A stretch of DNA of 64,000 bases from Nonomuraea sp. NEAU-A123. GTDB taxonomy: Bacteria > Actinomycetota > Actinomycetes > Streptosporangiales > Streptosporangiaceae. The number at the start of each line of letters is the position of its first letter. Within the stretch, counting starts at the first letter, position 1. The notes under the pieces are model-generated. The model did no database searches. It was given only the letters and a program-made list of their open reading frames with translations, and was not told the DNA's origin. The position numbers and the translations under genes were made by a program. This document shows, piece by piece, positions 8,614 to 15,493 of this stretch. Location: positions 558,001-622,000 of the forward strand of contig NZ_JAHFZZ010000001.1 of NCBI RefSeq assembly GCF_018603905.1, written 5' to 3'.

Positions 8614-10308
8614 GTGACGATTCCTCGGGTGCTGGAGTTCAGGGAACCGGAGCGTATCGGTGACTACCGGATTTCGGCGGTGCTCGGAGAGGGTGGCCAG
8701 GGCAGGGTCTACCTCGGGGAGTCACCCGGGCGGGCGCCGGTGGCGATCAAGGTGCTGCACTCCCGGCTGGCGGCCGATTTCGAGATCCGGCGGCGGTTCC
8801 TGCGCGAGGCGGAGGTCGCGGCCAGCGTCGCCGCCTTCTGCACGGCCAGGGTCATCGGCACCGGGATGGTGGACGAGCGGCCGTACATCATCAGCGAGTA
8901 CGTCCCCGGACCCTCACTCGACGCGCTGGTCAAGACCGACGGGCCGCGTACCGGCAGCGGGCTGGAACGGCTGGCCGTTGCCACGCTGACCGCGCTGGCC
9001 TCGATCCACCGGGCCGGGATCGTGCACCGTGACTTCAAGCCGGGCAACGTGATCCTCGGGCCGGAAGGGCCGGTGGTGATCGACTTCGGCATCGCCCGCG
9101 CCCTCGACCACATGACGAACAACACCGAGCTGGCCGGCACTCCCGCCTACATGTCGCCGGAGCAGCTCACCGACCAGCCGCTCTCCGCCGCCTCGGACAT
9201 GTTCTCCTGGGCCGGCACGATGGTCTTCGCCGCGACCGGGCGGATCGCCTTTCCCGGGCAGGCCGTCCCGGCGGTCCTGCACGGCATCCTGTCCGGCCAC
9301 CCGGACCTCTCAGGCGTACCCGCTCCGCTCCGGCCGATGGTGACCGCCTGTCTGGCCAAGGATCCGGCGGCCCGCCCGGCCGCCGCCAGACTGCTGAGCG
9401 ATCTCACCGGTGAGGACGCCGGCCCCCCACCCCGAGGGCGGCATTCAGCGGCGCGATCCAACGGGCAGACGGTCGTCGACCTGGCCGCGCAGGCCGGTCC
9501 GCTGGACGGAGCGAGGTTCCGGCCGGTCAGCGGGGAGCCGGATCACCGGTCGACCTCGCCGTCCGTACGCCGCAAATCGTCTCGTGGGGCGCTGCTGGCC
9601 GTGCTGGCCGTGGTCGCGGCGGTGGCCGTGACGTCCGCGGTGCTGATCGTGCCCTCCTGGCTCGACGGCCGGGACAGCGCGGGCGGCCCGGACGCGCCCT
9701 TCAACCTCGCGACGTTCCCGCACGTAGACGTCGCCGACCAGTTCGGCAAGGACACCTCCCGGCAGTACGCCACGTTCCAGCCGCACAGTGGCGAGGCCAT
9801 GCCGGCGATCAGAGCCGGCGGCGGCCAGTTCACCGGGACCGGATCGGCACCGTTCTTCGGCCTGGTGGCGGGGGAGAGCGGCCTGCCGGAGTCCGGGGCG
9901 GCCGTCAGCGTGCTGACCGCGGGCACGTTCGCGGGCACCGACCAGCCGGAGGACAGCGTCTTCGTGGGCTGGGTGAAGAACGGGAACAGCTACGTGACCG
10001 CCTGGTACAACAACACCCGCAAGGAGTCGGGCCTCGAAGTCCAGATGGACGGCGCCTTCGTCAGCACCCCGGGCGCGACGCCGCTGACCCTCAAGCGCGG
10101 CGACCGCTTCGCCCTGTCGCTGTCCGGCGACCGGATCACCTCCTACGCCGAGAGCGGCGGGACCTGGCGCCGGCTGGGCACCGCCGGCATCGGCGACATG
10201 CTCACGACGGCGGGGGCACGGCAGCAGTACCGGTACGGCTTCGGCCTGCGCGGCACGACCGGCACGATCGGCATCACCAGAACGGAAGGCCGCAGCGCCC
10301 AGGACTAG
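8614..10308 (+). CDS. Transmembrane Ser/Thr protein kinase (first of two kinase-SARP modules)
   Basis: A 564-residue membrane kinase. The GTG start at 8614 puts the kinase domain immediately after a short leader; GTG at 8551 is an upstream alternative. The glycine loop is GEGGQGRVY, the ATP-anchoring Lys lies in VAIKVL, the catalytic loop is HRDFKPGN (Asp near 140), the metal site is DFG, and the activation segment ends GTPAYMSPEQ. Ser/Pro-rich linker, one membrane helix (about 325-349) and a roughly 190-residue extracytoplasmic C-terminal domain follow. That domain is rich in beta-strand pattern and lacks PASTA repeats; a lectin/jelly-roll-like sensor is possible. The SARP-type regulator starts 32 bp downstream, an AfsK-AfsR-like pairing. 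Confidence 0.9.
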   Translation: MTIPRVLEFREPERIGDYRISAVLGEGGQGRVYLGESPGRAPVAIKVLHSRLAADFEIRRRFLREAEVAASVAAFCTARVIGTGMVDERPYIISEYVPGPSLDALVKTDGPRTGSGLERLAVATLTALASIHRAGIVHRDFKPGNVILGPEGPVVIDFGIARALDHMTNNTELAGTPAYMSPEQLTDQPLSAASDMFSWAGTMVFAATGRIAFPGQAVPAVLHGILSGHPDLSGVPAPLRPMVTACLAKDPAARPAAARLLSDLTGEDAGPPPRGRHSAARSNGQTVVDLAAQAGPLDGARFRPVSGEPDHRSTSPSVRRKSSRGALLAVLAVVAAVAVTSAVLIVPSWLDGRDSAGGPDAPFNLATFPHVDVADQFGKDTSRQYATFQPHSGEAMPAIRAGGGQFTGTGSAPFFGLVAGESGLPESGAAVSVLTAGTFAGTDQPEDSVFVGWVKNGNSYVTAWYNNTRKESGLEVQMDGAFVSTPGATPLTLKRGDRFALSLSGDRITSYAESGGTWRRLGTAGIGDMLTTAGARQQYRYGFGLRGTTGTIGITRTEGRSAQD

Positions 10309-10340
10309 GGCATGGGAGTCGGTGGGCGACAATCGGGGTT

Positions 10341-13300
10341 GTGCGGTTTCGGGTACTTGGTCCTTTGGCGGCATGCCGTACCGACGGGAGCCCGATGGCG
10401 ACCGGCGGGCCACGGCTGCGGGCGCTGCTCGCCCTGCTGCTCCTGGACGCGGGCCGGATCGTCACCGGCGAACGCCTGATCGACGGCCTGTACGGCGAAC
10501 AGCCCGGAGCCGTGAACGCCCTGCAGTCCCAGGTCTCCCGGTTACGCAGGGGGCTCGGGTCGGACGCGCCCGTGGAGTTCCATCCGGCGGGATACCGGCT
10601 GGCCGTCGATCCGGCCGAGGTCGACGCGCTCGTCTTCGAACGGCTGGCCGCCGAAGGCCGTGCGGCGGGGTCCGCCGAGGAGCGGGCCGCCGTGCTCGGC
10701 CGGGCGCTCGGGCTGTGGCGCGGGCCGGCGCTGGCGGACGTACGTGACGCGCCGTTCGCGGCGACGCAGGTCACGCGGCTGGAGGAGCTCAGGCTCGACG
10801 TCACGGAGGAGCGGATCGAGGCGGAGCTGGCGCTGGGGCGGCACCGCGAGCTCGTCCCCGAGCTGCAGGGCCTGGTCGCGGCCCACCCGGTGCGGGAACG
10901 GCTGCGCGGGCAGCTCATGCGGGCCCTGTACGGGAGCGGGCGCCAGAGTGAGGCGCTGGCCGCGTTCGAGGCGGCCCGGAGCACGCTGGCCGAGGAGCTC
11001 GGGGTGGATCCGTCGCCGGAGCTGGCCGCCGTCCACCTGGCCGTACTCCGGGGCGAGCTGTCCGTTTCGCCGGTACCTGCCGAGCCGCCTCCGGCTTCTC
11101 GGGGTGCGCCGTCCCAGTTGACCAGCTTTGTGGGCAGGCAGGAGGATCTCGGCGCGCTCGCGGACCTGCTCACCGCCGCCCGGCTGGTCACGCTGATCGG
11201 CCCCGGGGGCGCGGGTAAGACCCGGCTGGCGATCGAGGTCACCGTACGGCATCCGGGTGAGGTCGCCTTCGTCGAGCTGGGCGAGCTGGCCGAAGGCGGT
11301 GACGTGGCGCAGGCCGTACTGGCCGCGCTCGGCCTGCGCGACGGCCTGCTCTCCGCCCAGGAACAGCGCTCTCCCGGCGAACGGCTCGTCGGGGCCCTCT
11401 CGGACCGCCCGATGCTGATCGTGCTCGACAACTGCGAACACCTCATCGAGGCCGCCGCGGCCCTCGCCCATCGGCTGCTCAGTGCCTGCCCCGGCCTGCG
11501 TGTCCTCGCCACGAGCCGGGAGGCGCTCGGTGTCACGGGCGAGACGCTGTTCCCCGTCAGCCCGCTGGCGCTGCCGGAAGAGGGCGCTCCGCCGCTGTCC
11601 GCGCCCGCCATCCGCCTGTTCGCCGACCGTGCCGCCGCCGTGCGCCCCGGGTTCGCCGTCGACGGGGGTAATGCGGGTGACGTGCTGCGGATCTGCCGGG
11701 CGCTCGACGGGCTGCCGCTGGCCATCGAGCTGGCCGCCGCCCGGCTCCGCTCGCTGCCGGTGGCCGAGGTCGCCGTGCGGCTGGACGACGCGTTCGGCCT
11801 GCTGTCCCGGGGGAGCCGTACGGCCCAGCCGCGGCACCGGACGTTGCGCGCGCTGGTCGAGTGGAGCTGGGAGCTCCTGGACGTAGCGGAACAGCGGCTG
11901 GCCAGGAGGCTGAGCGTGTTCGCGGGCGGAGCCACGCTGGAGTCGATCGAGGCCGTGTGCGGGGATGCCGATGCCGATCCCGTGGAGGTGGTGGCGGGGC
12001 TCGTCGACAAGTCGCTGGTCGATGTGGTCGGCGATCGGTATCGGATGCTGCGTACCATTCACGCCTTCTGTGCTGAGCGGCTCGCCGAGGCGGGGGAGAC
12101 CGAGCGGCTGCGGCAGGCGCACGCCGAGCACTTCCGGGCCCTGATGAGCACGGCCGCGCCGCACCTGCTCCGTGCCGAACAACTCGGCTGGCTCGCCCGC
12201 ATCGACGCCGAACACGACAACCTGCTCGCCGCCGTCCGCTGGGCCGTACCGGCCGATCCCGAGCTGGGGTTGCGGCTGGTCGCGGACCTGATCACGTACT
12301 GGTGGCTGCGTGGTCGCCGCGCGGAGGGCGTGGGTCCCGCCCGCGCGCTGCTGGCCGCCGTCGGCACCGAGCCGCCCGCCGAGCTGGCGGCCGAGTACGT
12401 CCTCTGCGTCCTCAGCGCCGCCCACGGCGGCGGCGTCGAGCCGTGGCCGCACGTGGCGACGGCCAAACGGCTCATGGCCTCGAGGAACCTGGTCGAGCAC
12501 CGCCCTCAGCTCATCTTCTTCTGGGCGACGTTCGCCGGTCCGTCGGACGCGGCCTACCGCGACGCCATGGACGAACGCATCCGGACCGGTGCTGATCCCT
12601 GGACGGACGGTCTCGGCCACCTCGGCCGCGGCGTGCTCGCGCAGCTACTGGCCGGTGACGTGGCGACGGGGGAACGCGAGTTCGAGCTGGCGCTGGTGGG
12701 CTTCCGGTCGCTCGGGGAACGCTGGGGCCTGCTGACCACGCTCTCGGAGTTCGCGGAGCTGGTGTGCTGGCGGGGGGACGGCGAGCGGTTCGCGGCGCTG
12801 GTGGCGGAGGCGTTGCGGCTGGCGGACGAGCTCGGCGCTGTCGAGGACCGGGCCGACCTGCTCTGCCGGCGCGGGGAGGGCACAATCCTGCTGGGCGACC
12901 TGGACACGGCCCGCGCCGACTACGAGGAGGCACTGGACCTGGCCCGCCGGACCGGTGCCCTGGAGGTCGCGGGGAAGGCCCGGCACGGGCTCGCGGAGGT
13001 CGCCCGGCTGAGCGGGGACGTGGCAGGGGCGCGGCGCGCGTACGAGCAACTGCTGACCGAGCACCGGACCGGTACCGGACGTCTGACCGAGCATCGGACC
13101 GGTACCGGACGTTTGGACGAGCCCGCGGACCCGGTGCCGGTGGCGGGGCCGGACGGTGCGTCCGGGAGGTCGTTCGGGGCCGACCTCGGCCATGTGCGGG
13201 TGTTGATCGCGCTGGGGTGGATCGCCGTGCAGGAGGGTGCGGCGGTGCGGGCGGCGGCGCTGCAGCGGGAGGCGGTGGACCGGGCGCTCGGTCTGCACAG

Positions 13301-13586
13301 CCGGCCCCTCATGGCGTTGGCGGTCGAAGGGCTCGCGGGTGTAGCGGGGCTGACGGGGGATCACGAGCGGGCCGCCGCGCTGCTGGGCGCCGCCCGTACC
13401 TGGCGGGGCACGGCGCTCACGGGTGATCGTGACGTCGCCCGCGTGTCGGCCCTGGCCCGTGAGCGGCTGGGTGACGCGGCTTATGAGAAGGCGTACGGCC
13501 GTGGCGACAGGTTCGACCGCGACGGCCTGTTGGCGATCATCACCTCGGATGGCCCGCCCCGGAACTCGCAGGCTGACCCTGGCTAG
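10341..13586 (+). CDS. SARP-family (AfsR-like) regulator: wHTH-BTAD-NB-ARC-TPR, with TTA codon
   Basis: A 1081-residue regulator. The N-terminal OmpR-like winged helix (about 1-90) starts RFRVLGPLAA. The bacterial transcriptional activator domain follows (about 95-240: VDALVFERLA, LRGQLMRALYGSGRQSEALAAF). An ATPase core has Walker A GPGGAGKT (about 287), Walker B-like LIVLDNCEHL and the LATSREALG/GLPLAIELAAARL motifs of NB-ARC proteins. Helical TPR-like repeats run to the end. The GTG start is at 10341. Codon 68 is TTA, the leucine codon that depends on bldA tRNA in streptomycete-type development. Family members activate secondary-metabolite genes and can be phosphorylated by AfsK-type kinases; both flanking genes encode such kinases. 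Confidence 0.92.
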   Translation: MRFRVLGPLAACRTDGSPMATGGPRLRALLALLLLDAGRIVTGERLIDGLYGEQPGAVNALQSQVSRLRRGLGSDAPVEFHPAGYRLAVDPAEVDALVFERLAAEGRAAGSAEERAAVLGRALGLWRGPALADVRDAPFAATQVTRLEELRLDVTEERIEAELALGRHRELVPELQGLVAAHPVRERLRGQLMRALYGSGRQSEALAAFEAARSTLAEELGVDPSPELAAVHLAVLRGELSVSPVPAEPPPASRGAPSQLTSFVGRQEDLGALADLLTAARLVTLIGPGGAGKTRLAIEVTVRHPGEVAFVELGELAEGGDVAQAVLAALGLRDGLLSAQEQRSPGERLVGALSDRPMLIVLDNCEHLIEAAAALAHRLLSACPGLRVLATSREALGVTGETLFPVSPLALPEEGAPPLSAPAIRLFADRAAAVRPGFAVDGGNAGDVLRICRALDGLPLAIELAAARLRSLPVAEVAVRLDDAFGLLSRGSRTAQPRHRTLRALVEWSWELLDVAEQRLARRLSVFAGGATLESIEAVCGDADADPVEVVAGLVDKSLVDVVGDRYRMLRTIHAFCAERLAEAGETERLRQAHAEHFRALMSTAAPHLLRAEQLGWLARIDAEHDNLLAAVRWAVPADPELGLRLVADLITYWWLRGRRAEGVGPARALLAAVGTEPPAELAAEYVLCVLSAAHGGGVEPWPHVATAKRLMASRNLVEHRPQLIFFWATFAGPSDAAYRDAMDERIRTGADPWTDGLGHLGRGVLAQLLAGDVATGEREFELALVGFRSLGERWGLLTTLSEFAELVCWRGDGERFAALVAEALRLADELGAVEDRADLLCRRGEGTILLGDLDTARADYEEALDLARRTGALEVAGKARHGLAEVARLSGDVAGARRAYEQLLTEHRTGTGRLTEHRTGTGRLDEPADPVPVAGPDGASGRSFGADLGHVRVLIALGWIAVQEGAAVRAAALQREAVDRALGLHSRPLMALAVEGLAGVAGLTGDHERAAALLGAARTWRGTALTGDRDVARVSALARERLGDAAYEKAYGRGDRFDRDGLLAIITSDGPPRNSQADPG
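13053..13112 (+). repeat. 30-bp in-frame tandem duplication in the SARP gene
   Basis: Two adjacent 30-bp copies (13053-13082 and 13083-13112) differ at a single base (cac/cat). Each encodes LTEHRTGTGR. They lie in the C-terminal TPR-like part of the regulator and look like a recent duplication, since even third positions are conserved. Confidence 0.95.
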
Positions 13587-13597
13587 GGTGTCTGGCG

Positions 13598-15439
13598 ATG
13601 AGTGGTGACCGGGTCATAGGCGGGTACGCGCTGCGGCGCGTGCTCGGGCGGGGTGGCATGGGTGAGGTGCACCTCGCCACCACGCCTACCGGTGGCCTGG
13701 CCGCGGTCAAGGTGATCCATCCCGAGCTGGCTCGCGATCCCGCGTTCCGGCGGCGGTTCGAACGCGAGGTGGCCGCGGCTCGCCGGGTGGCCAGGTTCTG
13801 TACGGCTCCGGTGCTGGACGCCGGGATCGACGGAGATGTCGCCTATCTCGTCACCGAATACGTCAAAGGGCCGGATCTGGCGCAGGCCGTACGGGAGCAG
13901 GGGCCGCTGTCCGGCTCCGACCTGGAGGCGCTGGCGGTGGGCATCGCGACCGCGCTCGGCGCCATCCATGGGGCGGGGGTCGTTCACCGGGACCTCAAGC
14001 CGTCGAACGTCCTGCTGTCGCCGCTCGGTCCGCGCGTGATCGACTTCGGCATAGCGCAGCTCGTCGACGCCGACAGTCTGGCCAGCCAGGCGATCCTGGG
14101 GACGCCCGCATTCATGGCGCCTGAGCAGGTACGCGGGGAGCCGCTCGGGCCGGCGGCCGACGTGTACGCGTGGGGTGGGGTGATCGCTTTCGCGGGGACC
14201 GGGCGGTTGCCGTTCGGGGGCGGGGCTCCGGCTGAGGTGCTGTACCGGATCGTCAACGAGGGGCCGCGGCTGGACGGCCTTGATGCGGGTCTGCGGGATG
14301 TGGTGGAGCGGGCGATGGCCAAGGAGCCGCGCCTTCGTCCTACGGCTCAACAACTGCTGGCGTCCCTGATGGGAGGCACGCATCTCACCCCGGCCACAGC
14401 CACGCAGGTGGTGGAACGCACCTGGACCGGGCCTCGTGGCTTGGCGGGACCGGTTGACGGCGCGTCCGCGCGGAGCGCTCATGGCGTTGGCGCTTCCACC
14501 CAGGGGCCGCCAGATGTGAGCGGAACCGCCCGGATCGCTCCTGATGCGAGGACGTCCGGACGGATCGCTCCTGATGCGAGCGTTTCCGGCCTTATCGCAC
14601 CTGGTACGAGCGCGTCCGCTCTGATCGCTCCTGGTACGAGCGTGCCCGCACGTATTGCTCCTGGTACGAGCGCGCCCGGCCAGATTGTTCCAAGCGCGAG
14701 CGGTGATGTCCGGGATACGGCTGTGCCGAGCGCACCTGGCTGGAATGCGCTGTCGGACGGAGGATCCCCGCAGGCCAAGCGGGCCCGTGGTGGGGTGGTG
14801 CGGCGGCGGTGGCCGTGGGTGGCAGGGGTTGTCGCCGTTCTGGCAGCTGTGGTGGGGGTTGTCGTGGTGGTGCCTTGGGTGTGGGAGGGGCGGCCGTACA
14901 CGGCGGGGTTCGGCGACTCCTGGGCTACCGGGGCGTCCGATGGCGGGGACGCGCGGGTTGCCGGGAGCGACTACGTGCTGACCGCCAAGCCGGGCTGGCG
15001 GCTGTGGAAGTCGGCGCCCGCTCGGGAGCCGGACGGCGGCGTGGTGGTGAGCGCGAAGGCGCGGCGCGAACAGGGGTCCGGCGATTACGGCGTGTGGTGC
15101 CACGGCTCGGCGAGCTCGGGGGACCGCTACGAGTTCGGGGTGAGCGGCTCGGGGCAGGCCACGATCGTCAAGCGCCGTACCGGGCAGAAGGGCACGCCGT
15201 TGTACGGTCCGGCAGCGATCAAGGGGGCGACCGGAAGCAGCCGGATCGTCGCCGAGTGCGCCGACGCCGGCGGCAAGGTGGGACTGCGGATGTGGGTGAA
15301 CGAGAGGCTCGTAGCCGAGGTGTCCGATGCGAGCGATCCGCTCGGGTCCGGTGAGGCCGGGCTTTATGCGGCACCGGACGCCAAGGAGGCGCTGCGCGTA
15401 CGCTTCGAGTCGTTCGCCATCGACCACACGAAGGACTAA
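13598..15439 (+). CDS. Transmembrane Ser/Thr protein kinase with repeat linker (second module)
   Basis: A 613-residue kinase 11 bp downstream of the SARP gene. The kinase domain (about 8-270) has the glycine loop GRGGMGEVH, Lys38 in AAVKVI, HRDLKPSN (Asp132), DFG (149-151) and GTPAFMAPEQ. Residues about 312-371 are six decapeptide repeats of the form IAPGTSxxAR encoded by 30-bp DNA repeats. Residues about 404-428 are a membrane helix. The last 180 residues form an extracytoplasmic domain (FGDSWATGAS... to YAAPDAKEALRVRFESFAI) with the look of a concanavalin-like beta-sandwich (inference). Same overall plan as the kinase at 8614, so the pair are diverged duplicates. It is probably cotranscribed with the SARP genes on either side. 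Confidence 0.92.
   Translation: MSGDRVIGGYALRRVLGRGGMGEVHLATTPTGGLAAVKVIHPELARDPAFRRRFEREVAAARRVARFCTAPVLDAGIDGDVAYLVTEYVKGPDLAQAVREQGPLSGSDLEALAVGIATALGAIHGAGVVHRDLKPSNVLLSPLGPRVIDFGIAQLVDADSLASQAILGTPAFMAPEQVRGEPLGPAADVYAWGGVIAFAGTGRLPFGGGAPAEVLYRIVNEGPRLDGLDAGLRDVVERAMAKEPRLRPTAQQLLASLMGGTHLTPATATQVVERTWTGPRGLAGPVDGASARSAHGVGASTQGPPDVSGTARIAPDARTSGRIAPDASVSGLIAPGTSASALIAPGTSVPARIAPGTSAPGQIVPSASGDVRDTAVPSAPGWNALSDGGSPQAKRARGGVVRRRWPWVAGVVAVLAAVVGVVVVVPWVWEGRPYTAGFGDSWATGASDGGDARVAGSDYVLTAKPGWRLWKSAPAREPDGGVVVSAKARREQGSGDYGVWCHGSASSGDRYEFGVSGSGQATIVKRRTGQKGTPLYGPAAIKGATGSSRIVAECADAGGKVGLRMWVNERLVAEVSDASDPLGSGEAGLYAAPDAKEALRVRFESFAIDHTKD
14531..14710 (+). repeat. Six tandem 30-bp repeats in the kinase linker
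   Basis: Six consecutive 30-bp units at 14531, 14561, 14591, 14621, 14651 and 14681. Most begin near-identically (C-G/T-G-ATCGCTCCTG-style core) and encode the decapeptides IAPDARTSGR, IAPDASVSGL, IAPGTSASAL, IAPGTSVPAR, IAPGTSAPGQ and a decayed IVPSASGDVR (reading frame offset within the unit). They sit between the kinase domain and the membrane helix, so copy-number change would alter linker length without a frameshift. Confidence 0.93.
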
Positions 15440-15493
15440 GCCCCCCAAATGCCGAATTTCCCGGCACCGCCCGACGAGGAGGGCCGCAGTCCT

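Noticed and set aside
14531..14710. CRISPR-like repeat array
   Set aside because: The 30-bp units are directly adjacent with no spacers, in frame, and translate to a regular decapeptide linker of a kinase.
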